Source: an uncultured Burkholderiales bacterium (GTDB taxonomy: Bacteria; Pseudomonadota; Gammaproteobacteria; Burkholderiales; Burkholderiaceae_C). Taken from it: DNA of 64,000 nt. Positions 15,719-25,044 of this stretch are shown here, piece after piece. How positions within the stretch are numbered: the first letter of the stretch is position 1; the number at the start of each line of letters is the position of its first letter. The notes beneath the pieces are model-generated. The model was not told the origin of the DNA. It did no database searches and saw only the letters and a list, made by a program, of their open reading frames with translations. A program made the position numbers and the translations under genes. The stretch covers positions 49,577-113,576 of the forward strand of contig CAILYC010000034.1 in the NCBI GenBank assembly GCA_903838355.1. Reading direction: 5' to 3'.

Positions 15719-17995
15719 TTAGGACTCCAAGCTTTGGAGTAAATTCTCGGCGTTGAGCGGCATGTTGTAAATCCGTGCTGAGATTGCTTGACTCACCGCA
15801 TTGGCCAAGGCCGCTGCGGTGGGGCCGATGGAGCATTCCCCAGCGCCAGAACTCGGACTGTTCATGGGGTCAATGAGGCTCACCTTCAGGGTGGGCGTCT
15901 GCCCAAACCGAGCGATGGGATAGTGTGCCCAGTCTTTGGAGCGTACCCCGTCAAGCCCCAACTGCGCTTGCTCCAAGAGCGTCAAACTCATGGATTGTAT
16001 GGCGCCCCCTTCAATTTGATTGTTCGCGCCATCTTCGTGCACCACTTGCCCAATGTCGGCGCAGAGGTCGAGGCTCATGACTTGAACGGTTTCGCTCACT
16101 TTTACATGGGCCACCACGGCGCAGTAAGCACTTGAGTTTTTGTATTTTGCAAACCCCAGGCCCCAGCCTTCGCCGTCCAGGCGTTCTCTTGCGCTCAGGG
16201 CAGACCAATTGGACATCTGGGCCACGCGAGCGAGGACTGCGCGCGCGCGCGGATCCTTCAGATTGTTCAACCGAAAGGTCAGTGGATCCATGTTCAGGCG
16301 TTCGGCCAAGAGGTCGATGACCGACTCCAAGGCGAAGACATTCACTTGCGCCCCCAGGCTTCTCAACGCAGAGACCCGAAACGGTGTGCTCAGTACCCGG
16401 TGGTTGTAGACAGCCCAGTTTGGGATGTCGTAGAGGGGAACGGCATTGCGCTCGGCGCCTCCCCCGTTTTGCAGCGGCGCATTGACCGCCACCAAAATGG
16501 GGGCCGCGTGAACGCTTTGATCGACTTGCCAAGCGCCCAAGAGCGCGGGGGTGCTCTCGCGCCCGGGGCGCGTGCCATGCCCTTGGCTCCAGAGGTCGGT
16601 CTCCCAAGACAGCAGTTGACCGCTCTCGGAGGCTGTGGCGGTGATCTTGACCGCCATGGCCGCACTCATGGGCGAGAGTCCCAACTCGTCTTCGCGCCGC
16701 CACTGCACGCGCACCCAGTATTCGGGCTTAAAGCGAGCGAGCCAAGCGGCATCGTAGGCCACATCATCGGCGCCATTGTGACCGTAGCAACCCGCACCCG
16801 CGTGGTGCTCAACCGTCACGCTTTGTTCTGGCAGGCCAAATGCAAGCCCCAAGTCTCGGCGCAGGTTGTAAATGCCTTGTGAGTGTGAAATGACTTCAAG
16901 TTGACTGGGTTCACCATGAACTTTGTCATCTCCACGCCAACGTGCCCAGGCGGTGGACAGTCCAATTGAGGCGTGTTGCACAAAGGGACGGGTAAAGCTT
17001 GCTGTCACGCTCACCGCTGGGCCTTGAAGGTCTGAGGGTGAAGTGGTCGTCGAGGACACGCGGGCGGTATAGGGGCCAACGCCTTGGCTTGTGATGGTTT
17101 GGCTCTCCAAGGGTTGGGCCTGCAGCCAATCCCCAATGTGTTGGTTGTTTTGTAGCTCACTTGGAATGGCGCTCAGGGACTCGTCCCAAAGCGATTCCAA
17201 CTCAAGCAGTGCGGCGCAGCGCGTCAAGTCGTGTTCGCTTGAAGCCAACACGCCGACCAGGGCACCGTCGTAAACCACCCGCTCAATGCCGGAGATGTTG
17301 AGTGCCAAGCGCTCAAAGCGACTCAAGCGCTCGGGGATCAATTGCCCCTTGAGTGTTCTGGGGTGCAGCACCAGGCCCCAGGACATCTGGGGCTTGACCA
17401 GGTCTTGGATGTATTCAAACTGCCCCATGATTTTTTGGGCAATGTCTTGTCTTTGCGTGAACGCTGGACTCTTATTGAGAAGGAGGACATCGGGATTGTC
17501 ATGCGTTGGCTTTGTGGGCAGGGCTTGAAGGGAGACCGTCGCATCCAAGAGGGCATCGGTGATGAAGGAGACGAGTTGGGCGCTGTGCGCGCCCGCCTTG
17601 AGTTGTCCGTCTTTTATGAGAACCGCCTCTTTGGCCACACAGCGCTGTTGGGCGTAGACCTGGAGGCAGGCTTCGCGCACATACGCACACACGTGGCGCA
17701 CGGTCGCACCCGAGTCTTGAACGGAAAGTGAGCCCGAGGTCACGGCTTCATCGGGAGAGCGTGTCGTGTTCGCCGCCAAGGCCTTGACCCCTGAAGGACT
17801 CAGACCCAATTCATCGCAGGCAATGCGCATGAGGGCATGAAGAATGCCTTGACCGATCTCGACCTTGCCTGTGTGGATTTGAAGCTCACCAGTGGGCGAG
17901 AGGTCCAGCCAATCGCGCACCTTGGGTTTTTTTTTCAGATTGCTCAGGACCGAGGAACTCGGAGTGGTGGAGACTGCATGCTGGGTGGTGTTCAT
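15719..17995 (-). CDS. Molybdenum hydroxylase large subunit (xanthine dehydrogenase family, IorB/NicB-like)
   Basis: A 758-residue molybdopterin-binding subunit. Visible family marks are the N-terminal GKVEIGQGILHALMRIACDE, the Gly-rich HHAGAGCYGHNGADD segment near the Mo site, and SGAGECSIGPTAAALANAV near the C-terminus, which holds the catalytic Glu (GxGE). It belongs to the two-subunit enzymes such as isoquinoline 1-oxidoreductase, which lack a FAD subunit. The cytochrome c extension seen in NicB is missing. Predicted activity is hydroxylation of an N-heterocycle or oxidation of an aldehyde, substrate unknown. It is translationally coupled to the Fe-S subunit (ATGA overlap at 17992-17995). 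There is no clear twin-arginine signal. Confidence 0.85.
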   Translation of the reverse strand: MNTTQHAVSTTPSSSVLSNLKKKPKVRDWLDLSPTGELQIHTGKVEIGQGILHALMRIACDELGLSPSGVKALAANTTRSPDEAVTSGSLSVQDSGATVRHVCAYVREACLQVYAQQRCVAKEAVLIKDGQLKAGAHSAQLVSFITDALLDATVSLQALPTKPTHDNPDVLLLNKSPAFTQRQDIAQKIMGQFEYIQDLVKPQMSWGLVLHPRTLKGQLIPERLSRFERLALNISGIERVVYDGALVGVLASSEHDLTRCAALLELESLWDESLSAIPSELQNNQHIGDWLQAQPLESQTITSQGVGPYTARVSSTTTSPSDLQGPAVSVTASFTRPFVQHASIGLSTAWARWRGDDKVHGEPSQLEVISHSQGIYNLRRDLGLAFGLPEQSVTVEHHAGAGCYGHNGADDVAYDAAWLARFKPEYWVRVQWRREDELGLSPMSAAMAVKITATASESGQLLSWETDLWSQGHGTRPGRESTPALLGAWQVDQSVHAAPILVAVNAPLQNGGGAERNAVPLYDIPNWAVYNHRVLSTPFRVSALRSLGAQVNVFALESVIDLLAERLNMDPLTFRLNNLKDPRARAVLARVAQMSNWSALSARERLDGEGWGLGFAKYKNSSAYCAVVAHVKVSETVQVMSLDLCADIGQVVHEDGANNQIEGGAIQSMSLTLLEQAQLGLDGVRSKDWAHYPIARFGQTPTLKVSLIDPMNSPSSGAGECSIGPTAAALANAVSQAISARIYNMPLNAENLLQSLES

Positions 17996-18522
17996 GAACC
18001 TAACCCTAACCCTTGAATGGAGACTGAATTATTGGTGTTGGTGCAGGCTTGACCCGAGGCCAACAGCACGGCCTTGATCACCCGTTCGTGCACGCCGCAG
18101 CGGCACAGGTTGTCCTTCAAGGCCTCTTCAATCTGAGCGCGCGTAGGCTTGGCGTGTTGCTGCAACAAGGCGGTGGACTGCATGATGATCCCACTTGTGC
18201 AAAAACCACACTGCGCGGCTTGTTGTTCAATGAACGCCGCTTGCAAAGCGTGGGGCGTGCCACTTTGTGCTAAACCCTCGAGCGTGGTGATGTGCGCGCC
18301 TTCCAAATCGCTCACCCAAGTCTCACATGCGAGGATGGCCATTTGGCCTTTGAGCACGGTGCAAGCCCCACATTGGCCTTGTCCGCAACCGAGTCGCGTG
18401 GCTTTGAGGCCAAGTTCGTGGCGCAATACATCCAAGAGGGTGCGGTCGTGTCCGTTCGCATCTTTGGCGTTGGCGAGTGTGACACCCACGCCATTGAGGG
18501 TAAACTGCAATTGGGTGTTCAT
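17992..18522 (-). CDS. (2Fe-2S) small subunit of the molybdenum hydroxylase (IorA-like)
   Basis: A 176-residue electron-transfer subunit with both [2Fe-2S] clusters of the family. The plant-ferredoxin-type cluster is Cys46, Cys51, Cys54 and Cys66 (LGCGQGQCGACTV and C66). The helical-domain cluster is Cys105, Cys108, Cys140 and Cys142 (QCGFCTSGIIM, NLCRCGVHERV). It passes electrons from the molybdenum site in the large subunit, whose ATG overlaps this gene's stop. Length is slightly above the usual 150-160 residues because of a short C-terminal tail. The pair forms a complete two-subunit enzyme. Confidence 0.92.
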   Translation of the reverse strand: MNTQLQFTLNGVGVTLANAKDANGHDRTLLDVLRHELGLKATRLGCGQGQCGACTVLKGQMAILACETWVSDLEGAHITTLEGLAQSGTPHALQAAFIEQQAAQCGFCTSGIIMQSTALLQQHAKPTRAQIEEALKDNLCRCGVHERVIKAVLLASGQACTNTNNSVSIQGLGLGS

Positions 18523-18603
18523 GGGCTAGGCTTCTTTGAAGATAGAAGAATGTTTCAAAGGGCGGCAAAGGTAAGACTCAGATGTCGCCTGTGAAGACGC
18601 AAC

Positions 18604-19593
18604 TCAATCGGCCTTGATGCCGGCAGACTTGACGATCGCGGCCCATTTGTTCACATCGGCCAGTAAAAATTTATCAAACTCGGCCGGGCTCATCAGCATG
18701 GGGTAAGCCCCTTGCGTGGCCCAAAGGTCCTTGACATCGGGCCTGCTCACGATTTTGACAATGACTTGATTGAGCTTGTTGATGATGTCGATGGGTGTGC
18801 CTTTGGGGGCCATGAGGCCAAGCCAAATGGTGGCCTCAAACTTGGGGACCCCCGACTCGGCCAATGTAGGGACATTGGGCATGATGGCCGAGCGGCTATG
18901 TCCACTGGTGGCAATGGCACGCACTTTGTTGTTTTTGACAAACTCGGACATGGTGGTGATGGCATCAAACATCATGTTGACTTGGCCACCTATCAAATCG
19001 GTTCTGGCGCCTGAGCTGCCTTTGTAGGGAATATGAAGCAGGTTCACGCCGGCCAATGCATTGAAGAGTTCACCCGCCATGTGGTAAGGCGTTCCAGTCC
19101 CAGAGGACGCAAAATTCAGCAAGCCAGGCTTGGACTTGGCCAGTTTGATGAGATCGGCCACATTGTTGACAGGCAGTGAGGGATGAACCACCAAGACCAA
19201 ATCGGAGTAGTTGATCGGAACAATTCCAACGAAGTCGCGGGTGAGCACGAAGGGTTTATTGGGCACCAAGGACTCGTTGACGGTTTGCGTGTTGGACATC
19301 ATGAGCAAGGTGTAGCCGTCAGCAGCGGACTTGGCCACAAAGTCGGTGCCAATGATCGAGCCCGCTCCTGGGCGGTCCTCCACCAAAAAGGTCTGGCCCA
19401 GTTCGTCTTGTAGTTTTTGCGTTAAAAAGCGCGAGTAGTTGTCTGCCACGCCACCCGAGGCGAAGGGGACAACGATCTTGACGGGTTTGGTGGGGTAGGT
19501 CTGGGCTGTCACCCAGGCGGGTAAGAGTGCGAGACTCATGAGGGCGGCCAGGACCGAGGCGCAGCGTTGTCGAATGGAGAAAAGTGTTTTCAT
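18604..19593 (-). CDS. Bug/TctC-family periplasmic binding protein (1 of 7)
   Basis: A 329-residue secreted protein with a signal peptide cleaved near VTAQ. The Bug signature follows directly: TYPTKPVKIVVPFASGGVAD, then GAGSIIGTDFVAKSAADGYT and IPYKGSSGARTDLIGGQVNM. Bug proteins bind small, often carboxylated ligands in the periplasm; some serve the tripartite tricarboxylate transporter and many are solitary. No TctA or TctB is nearby. It lies 81 bases downstream of the start of the molybdenum hydroxylase operon on the same strand (upstream in transcription), so it may be that operon's first gene and import the hydroxylase's aromatic or heterocyclic substrate. Confidence 0.9.
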   Translation of the reverse strand: MKTLFSIRQRCASVLAALMSLALLPAWVTAQTYPTKPVKIVVPFASGGVADNYSRFLTQKLQDELGQTFLVEDRPGAGSIIGTDFVAKSAADGYTLLMMSNTQTVNESLVPNKPFVLTRDFVGIVPINYSDLVLVVHPSLPVNNVADLIKLAKSKPGLLNFASSGTGTPYHMAGELFNALAGVNLLHIPYKGSSGARTDLIGGQVNMMFDAITTMSEFVKNNKVRAIATSGHSRSAIMPNVPTLAESGVPKFEATIWLGLMAPKGTPIDIINKLNQVIVKIVSRPDVKDLWATQGAYPMLMSPAEFDKFLLADVNKWAAIVKSAGIKAD

Positions 19594-19731
19594 GTCATGA
19601 CCTTGTAGACGTTATGGTGGGCTGAGCGGGTGTGCTTTGGGGTGTGAATTGGGGTGTGAATTGTTGGTGGATTCTATTTTTCTATCTCTTTTGCTGAGAT
19701 TGTAGTCTTGCAAACGGCGGCAACCCAGTTG

Positions 19732-19764
19732 CAATACGGTTGAAATACGGATGAAATACGGTTG
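19732..19764 (+). repeat. Three tandem 11-bp near-identical units
   Basis: CAATACGGTTG, AAATACGGATG and AAATACGGTTG follow one another without gaps. The 11-bp period is one DNA helical turn, so all three faces point the same way, as expected for phased protein-binding sites. They lie about 140 bases upstream of the Bug gene start at 19593, on its promoter side. Confidence 0.75.
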
Positions 19765-20048
19765 TGCTAACAGGGCTCTGCTCAATGAAGGGGACTCCAT
19801 AAACTGCGACCTCACTCAAGCCTAAGCAGCAGCCAATAGGAAACGGTAAGCCTGTGGCCACATCGGCGCTCAAAAGCTTGATTGTGCTCGACCACTTTCG
19901 TGGTCAGCATTCTGCGCTAAAGAATCTAACAACATGAATCCCTCCAAGAACTGGCAATGTTGAAATTGACGCAAGTCACTCATATCAAGGAATTTTCACT
20001 CTTATGAATGGCACCAGATCCTTATCCAAAGGACCAGCTGCCGGTTTT

Positions 20049-20106
20049 CAAGCCGTGAATTGGCGGCTTGTTTGAAGAGGAGTGGGGGCACCCGGAGTTG
20101 CCCCCA
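20049..20106 (-). terminator. Pair of hairpins beyond the formyltransferase stop
   Basis: The stem nearest the gene is TGGGGGCA/TGCCCCCA (20083-20090 and 20099-20106, 8 bp, 8-base loop). A second stem is CAAGCCG/CGGCTTG (20049-20055 and 20064-20070). They lie just past the stop at 20115 in the direction of minus-strand transcription. T-runs are weak, so termination is probable rather than certain. Confidence 0.55.
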
Positions 20107-20114
20107 GATCTGCC

Positions 20115-21050
20115 TTATAGATCAAAGAAGTCGCCTTTTTTGAGGCCCAACGCCTGCGCCAAGTCGTGGCCTGAGACCTTTTGTCCATTGGCAGCTTTGC
20201 CTTTGAGGATCTCAAGTTGACCACCCTGGCACGCCACCCACAAGGCGCTGTCGGTCACATGCGTGATTTCGCCAGGCTTGCCACTGACACTGCCAAAGGT
20301 GGGGCTCAAGTGTTTGCGGGTGTCAAAGAATTGAACCTTTTCACCCTTGAGCAAGCACCAAGCCCCTGGGGCGGGGTTGGCCGCGCGAATCAAGTTGTAG
20401 AGATGATGGATGTGCAAGCCCCAGTGCAACTGCGCGGCTTGGGCATTGAACCAGCCCTCGTAATTGGCGTGGGACTCGTCTTGGATGTGTTCTTGGTGCA
20501 GGCCCGCTTTGACCAAATCGGCTGCCTCCAAGAGAGCTTGGACCCCCATGGGGAACAAATGATCAAAATAGACTTGGCCCAGGGTGTCGTCGGGTCCAAT
20601 GCGCACCTTTTTTTGCAAAATGACAGCGCCCTCGTCCAAGCCGTCACTGGGCCTGAAAATCGTGAGCCCTGTCTCTTTTTCGCCTTGGGCAATGGCCCAA
20701 TTGATGGCACTGGGTCCTCGGTATTTGGGCAGAAGTGAAGGGTGGTATTGGATGGTCCCCAAGGGCGGCGTCATCACCAACTCCTGGGTGACAAATTGCA
20801 GCACATAGGCCATCACGCAAATTTCGGCGCCACTGTTTTTCATCCACTCGATGGCATCTGCGCCTCTCAAATTGGGCAACTGAATGGGCGTGATCCCCCG
20901 CGCTATGGCGCCCGCCTTCAAGGCGTCGGGTTTACTGGACTTGGGGTTGTCGGGCGCGCAAAATACCGCCACCACCTCGTCACCTCGGTCAAGAAAGGCG
21001 TCCAATGCGGCGCGACCGAAATCAGCGCTGCCGATCAATGCAATTTTCAT
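20115..21050 (-). CDS. Formyltransferase-fold protein, 10-formyl-THF hydrolase/Fmt-like
   Basis: A 311-residue protein related to methionyl-tRNA formyltransferase and even more to the N-terminal domain of 10-formyltetrahydrofolate dehydrogenase (ALDH1L). It starts with the Rossmann-like MKIALIGSADFGRAALDAF. The catalytic block YHPSLLPKYRGPSAINWAI supplies the conserved His, and PSDGLDEGAVILQ supplies the conserved Asp. The C-terminal half has the OB-like domain with NPAPGAWCLL. It is probably not the housekeeping Fmt, because it stands alone without def or a ribosomal context. It is divergent from oxc/frc, whose product is formyl-CoA. A role in moving or hydrolysing formyl groups on folate during oxalate use is inferred from that position. 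Confidence 0.8.
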   Translation of the reverse strand: MKIALIGSADFGRAALDAFLDRGDEVVAVFCAPDNPKSSKPDALKAGAIARGITPIQLPNLRGADAIEWMKNSGAEICVMAYVLQFVTQELVMTPPLGTIQYHPSLLPKYRGPSAINWAIAQGEKETGLTIFRPSDGLDEGAVILQKKVRIGPDDTLGQVYFDHLFPMGVQALLEAADLVKAGLHQEHIQDESHANYEGWFNAQAAQLHWGLHIHHLYNLIRAANPAPGAWCLLKGEKVQFFDTRKHLSPTFGSVSGKPGEITHVTDSALWVACQGGQLEILKGKAANGQKVSGHDLAQALGLKKGDFFDL

Positions 21051-21168
21051 GGGAAAAACACCTCTTCTGCCAAAAATGAAGGGTTCAGCCCCCGAAGTCC
21101 ATCAAGGGCCCAAGGGGCTACAAACCCCCAAGTGGCCATTTTAGTGGGCTTGTCTACTTAGAGGGAAA

Positions 21169-21198
21169 TATCCACCTAGGGTTGTCCCTAGGTGGATA
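21169..21198. promoter_or_regulatory. Perfect 13-bp palindrome in the formyltransferase/oxc divergent promoter
   Basis: TATCCACCTAGGG (21169-21181) and its exact reverse complement (21186-21198) flank a TTGT centre. It sits in the 290-base divergent region, about 120 bases from the formyltransferase start and 143 from oxc. There is no T-run on either side, so an operator for a dimeric regulator is more likely than a terminator. A -10-like TATACT follows at 21241 toward oxc. Confidence 0.7.
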
Positions 21199-21340
21199 AA
21201 TGCGCGTTGTCACAAGGTCTGGAATTGTGAAAGATTTGTTTATACTGAATGTTGGGCAACCCGAGTGGTTTGAATGGGGAACAAGTCCCTTGTTCTCATG
21301 GTGTTAGCAGTGCCCGGAACCCTTTACTGGAGACCTTTTG

Positions 21341-23086
21341 ATGAGCCAAGAAAGCCAAACCCCCGAGGGCAGCGCAGCCCAAACCATTGATGGTTTTCAC
21401 TTGGTCATTGAGGCCTTGAAGCTCAATGGCATCAACACGATCTTCGGCCTGCCAGGTATTCCCATCACCGATTTGACGCGCTTGTCGCAAGCCGCGGGCA
21501 TGCGGGTCATCTCCTTTCGCCACGAACAGCATGCCGGCAACGCGGCGGCGGCGGCCGGTTTTTTGACCCAAAAACCCGGCATTTGCTTGACCGTCTCAGC
21601 GCCAGGATTCTTGAACGGCTTGACGGCGCTTTCCAACGCCACGGTGAACTGCTTTCCCATGATCTTGATCAGTGGCTCGAGCGAGCGCGAGATCGTTGAC
21701 TTGCAGCAAGGCGACTACGAAGAGATGGATCAACTCGCCATTGCCAAGCCGCTTTGCAAGGCCGCTTACCGGGTCTTGCATGCACAAGACATTGGGATTG
21801 GTATCGCCCGCGCCATTCGCTCCGCCTTGTCTGGCAGACCCGGAGGCGTCTATTTGGATTTCCCCGCCAAGCTCTTTTCTCAAGTGATGGAGCACACGGC
21901 CGGCTTGGCTTCCTTGATCCAAGTGGTCGACCCTGCGCCCAAACAAATTCCTGGTGCCGATGCGGTACACAGGGCGTTGAACTTGCTCAAAAATGCCAAG
22001 CGACCCTTGATCATTTTGGGCAAAGGTGCCGCCTATGCCCAGGCCGATGCGGCCCTTCGCGCTTTGGTGGAAACATCGGGTGTACCTTACTTGCCCATGT
22101 CCATGGCCAAGGGTTTGTTGGAAGACACCCACGCATTGTCGGCAGCAGCAGCGCGCTCCTACGTCTTGGCCCAGGCCGATGTGGTGATGCTCATTGGGGC
22201 AAGGCTCAACTGGCTGCTCTCGCACGGCAAAGGCAAGACTTGGGGTGAGTCAGGCCCGAAACAATTCATTCAAATCGACATCGAGCCCAAAGAGATCGAC
22301 AGCAATGTGGCCATCGCCGCCCCTTTGATTGGAGACATCGGCTCTTGTGTCGAGGCGATGCTTCAAGGGATGGGACCGAACTGGACACCCGCCCCTAAAG
22401 AGTGGGTCGCAGGCATTGCTGAGCGCAAAGCAAAAAACTTGAGCAAAATGGCCGATACCCTGGCCTTGAACCCAAGCCCTATGAATTTCCACAGCGCTTT
22501 GGCAGTGGTGAGGAGCATTGTGGCCCATCACCCCGATATCACCTTGGTCAATGAGGGGGCCAACACACTGGACTTTACCCGAAGTATTGTCGACATGTAT
22601 GAGCCCAGAAAACGCTTGGATGTGGGAACGTGGGGCATCATGGGAATCGGTATGGGCTTTGCCATTGCCGCGGCCGTCACCACCCAAAAACCCGTGCTCG
22701 CCATTGAGGGCGACAGTGCCTTTGGCTTCAGTGGCATGGAGGTCGAGACCATTTGTCGCTACCACTTGCCGATTTGCGTGGTGGTCTTCAATAATAACGG
22801 CGTTTATGGCGGCATGGATGTCAATCAAAGCGGAGGCGCCGATGTTGCGCCCACGGTCTTTGTCAAAGGCGCACGCTATGACCTCATGATGCAAGCCTTT
22901 GGCGGTGTGGGACTGAACGCCACCAACCAACTGGAGTTGAAGGCCGGCATTGAAGCGGCACTGGCGAGCGGTAAACCCACCTTGATCAATGCGGTGATTG
23001 ATGAAAGTGCTGGGACCGAGAGTGGTCGCATCACCAAGCTCAATCCCAAGACCACACCCAAGGCCCCAGTCAAGGCCAGCACATAG
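21341..23086 (+). CDS. oxc: Oxalyl-CoA decarboxylase
   Basis: A 581-residue ThDP-dependent enzyme that converts oxalyl-CoA to formyl-CoA and CO2. It follows the Oxalobacter enzyme block for block: [16 protein letters not shown] with the ThDP-activating Glu, [59 protein letters not shown], and the ThDP motif [12 protein letters not shown] with NNNG about 27 residues on. The start is ATG 21341 behind GGAGA; a TTG immediately before it is in frame but unneeded. It is followed 118 bases later by frc, completing the two-step oxalate cycle. Confidence 0.96.
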   Translation: MSQESQTPEGSAAQTIDGFHLVIEALKLNGINTIFGLPGIPITDLTRLSQAAGMRVISFRHEQHAGNAAAAAGFLTQKPGICLTVSAPGFLNGLTALSNATVNCFPMILISGSSEREIVDLQQGDYEEMDQLAIAKPLCKAAYRVLHAQDIGIGIARAIRSALSGRPGGVYLDFPAKLFSQVMEHTAGLASLIQVVDPAPKQIPGADAVHRALNLLKNAKRPLIILGKGAAYAQADAALRALVETSGVPYLPMSMAKGLLEDTHALSAAAARSYVLAQADVVMLIGARLNWLLSHGKGKTWGESGPKQFIQIDIEPKEIDSNVAIAAPLIGDIGSCVEAMLQGMGPNWTPAPKEWVAGIAERKAKNLSKMADTLALNPSPMNFHSALAVVRSIVAHHPDITLVNEGANTLDFTRSIVDMYEPRKRLDVGTWGIMGIGMGFAIAAAVTTQKPVLAIEGDSAFGFSGMEVETICRYHLPICVVVFNNNGVYGGMDVNQSGGADVAPTVFVKGARYDLMMQAFGGVGLNATNQLELKAGIEAALASGKPTLINAVIDESAGTESGRITKLNPKTTPKAPVKAST

Positions 23087-23204
23087 GCCAGCACCGCTTA
23101 CAGCACATTGTGCAGCACAGCACTTTGGCCTGAAGTTTTACCCGTGCTTGTGCCCTTGGCCGAGCGATTTTTAACCTTTAACTTTTAACTTTAGGAACCT
23201 CCCC

Positions 23205-24452
23205 ATGAGCAAAGCACTCGATGGCGTGAAAATTTTGGATTTCACCCACGTTCAATCCGGCCCCACTTGCACCCAGCTGTTGGCTTGGTTTGGCGCGGAC
23301 GTGATCAAGGTGGAAAAGGCCGGAGAGGGCGACGCGACCCGCGGGCAGCTTCGAGACATTCCAGATGTGGACAGCTTGTACTTCACCATGCTAAACCACA
23401 ATAAACGCTCCATCACGTTGGATACCAAGAACCCCAAGGGAAAAGCGGTGCTGGAGACTTTGATCAAAGACTGCGATGTGCTGGTTGAGAATTTTGCTCC
23501 AGGGGCCTTGGACCGCATGGGGTTCACCTGGGAGCGCATCCAAGCCCTGAACCCCCGCATGATTGTGGCCTCGGTGAAGGGCTTTGGTCCCGGGCCTTAT
23601 GAGGACTGCAAGGTTTATGAAAACGTTGCCCAGTGTGCTGGGGGTGCCGCCTCCACCACGGGTTTTGACGATGGCCCACCCATTGTGACGGGCGCACAAA
23701 TTGGCGACTCGGGCACGGGCCTGCACTTGGCGCTGGGGATTGTTGCCGCACTTTATCAGCGCAATACGACGGGCCGGGGTCAGAAAGTGATGGCCGCCAT
23801 GCAAGACGCGGTGATCAATTTGTGCCGAGTGAAGTTGCGAGACCAACAGCGCTTGGACCGCACCCATATTCTCAAAGAATATCCCCAGTTCCCTGACGGT
23901 GAGTTCAAAGAGGCTGTCCCCAGAGCGGGGAACGCCTCCGGTGGTGGACAACCGGGTTGGATCTTGAAGTGCAAAGGCTATGAGAGTGACCCCAATTCTT
24001 ATATTTACTTCATCACCCAAGCGCCCGTTTGGGCCTCCATTTGCAAGGTGATTGGGCAAGAGGACTGGATCACCGATCCTTTGTACGCAACGCCACCGGC
24101 AAGACTGCCGCATTTGAAGAAAATTTTTGACCGCATCGAGCAGTGGACCATGACCAAGACCAAGTTTGAAGCGATGGAGATCTTGAATCAGTTTGATATT
24201 CCTTGCGGACCGATTTTGTCGATGAAGGAAATTGCCGAGGAACCTTCTCTCAGAGCCACCGGGACCATTGTGGAGGTTGATCACCCCAAGAGAGGCAAGT
24301 ACTTGAGTGTGGGCAACCCCATCAAACTCTCTGACAGCGCAACCGAGGTCACCCGCTCGCCTCTTTTGGGTGAACACACCGACGAGGTGCTCGCGCAGTT
24401 GGGCTACGCTCAAGCGCAGATTGACGAGTTGAGGGCCGAAAAAATCATTTGA
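23205..24452 (+). CDS. frc: Formyl-CoA:oxalate CoA-transferase
   Basis: A 415-residue class III CoA-transferase that moves CoA from formyl-CoA to oxalate and releases formate. The catalytic Asp168 lies in AQIGDSGTG (Asp169 in Oxalobacter Frc). The mobile glycine loop is present as SGGGQPGW, and the early [19 protein letters not shown] and HNKRSITLD segments match the formyl-CoA subgroup rather than generic CaiB/BaiF proteins. It uses the product of oxc and regenerates its substrate, so only catalytic CoA is needed. AGGAAC precedes the ATG. Confidence 0.94.
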   Translation: MSKALDGVKILDFTHVQSGPTCTQLLAWFGADVIKVEKAGEGDATRGQLRDIPDVDSLYFTMLNHNKRSITLDTKNPKGKAVLETLIKDCDVLVENFAPGALDRMGFTWERIQALNPRMIVASVKGFGPGPYEDCKVYENVAQCAGGAASTTGFDDGPPIVTGAQIGDSGTGLHLALGIVAALYQRNTTGRGQKVMAAMQDAVINLCRVKLRDQQRLDRTHILKEYPQFPDGEFKEAVPRAGNASGGGQPGWILKCKGYESDPNSYIYFITQAPVWASICKVIGQEDWITDPLYATPPARLPHLKKIFDRIEQWTMTKTKFEAMEILNQFDIPCGPILSMKEIAEEPSLRATGTIVEVDHPKRGKYLSVGNPIKLSDSATEVTRSPLLGEHTDEVLAQLGYAQAQIDELRAEKII

Positions 24453-24965
24453 TATGAAGGCTCGATCGCCTCTCCAAGAGGTCTCTGACTCTAGGAGAGG
24501 AATGGTCTACCACGCCCTGTTTGAGTGCTGGACAACCAAGTTGAAGGGGTGTTTGATGGTCATTGATCAAAACATCCAATTTCACACCCATTCACTTCAA
24601 TTGGAGCTTGGACGTTAAAGAGCACTCGTCATCGGCTCTGTGCTCGAGGTTTTGATCAGTTTGGATCAAAAGATCAATATCCCCCTTTTTTGGGAGTCAT
24701 CCACACCACAGCCCAATAAACGAATGACAAGGTCATGGCTTAGGCGATCTCATACTTCCTTTTTTTTGTCTCGTGTTTGCGAATCAAGTCTCATTGGATT
24801 ACCCTTATTTCGCAATCTATGGGTGTCTTTGCGTTGAAACTCATCAACCCTCATGACGGATGGCCAATGGGTCCGAGTTGTCAATGAAGTGCTGTCAAAG
24901 ATTGCGATCAACATCGTCATTCAACCGCTCCATTCGAGATGAGGTCATCAGGCTCAATTTTTTCG
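24453..24965. other. Non-coding region after frc
   Basis: 513 bases without a credible gene; small frames here lack ribosome-binding sites. An imperfect hairpin (CCTCTCC at 24469-24475 with GGAGAGG at 24494-24500) is a possible 3' end for the frc transcript but has no T-run. The region is AT-richer than its flanks. Confidence 0.5.
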
Positions 24966-25001
24966 AAAAAAAAGCGCTTTGCACTGGGTGCACCGCGCTT
25001 T
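24966..25001 (-). terminator. Rho-independent terminator of the low-complexity protein gene
   Basis: On the minus strand a nested stem (AAAGCGC/GCGCTTT outside, TGCAC/GTGCA inside, 3-base loop) runs directly into eight T residues (24973-24966). It lies 44 bases beyond the stop at 25045. This is a textbook intrinsic terminator. Confidence 0.9.
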
Positions 25002-25044
25002 CAAAGAGATCCCCGCAGATCTCACTTCATGGTTATTTCTATCA

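Larger units (their letters stand above)
19594..20114. other. Intergenic region with direct repeats and hairpins
   Basis: 520 bases that include the upstream region of the Bug gene at 18604 and the 3' side of the formyltransferase gene. I see no gene. It holds a triple 11-bp repeat (19732-19764) and two hairpins (20049-20106). Confidence 0.6.
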
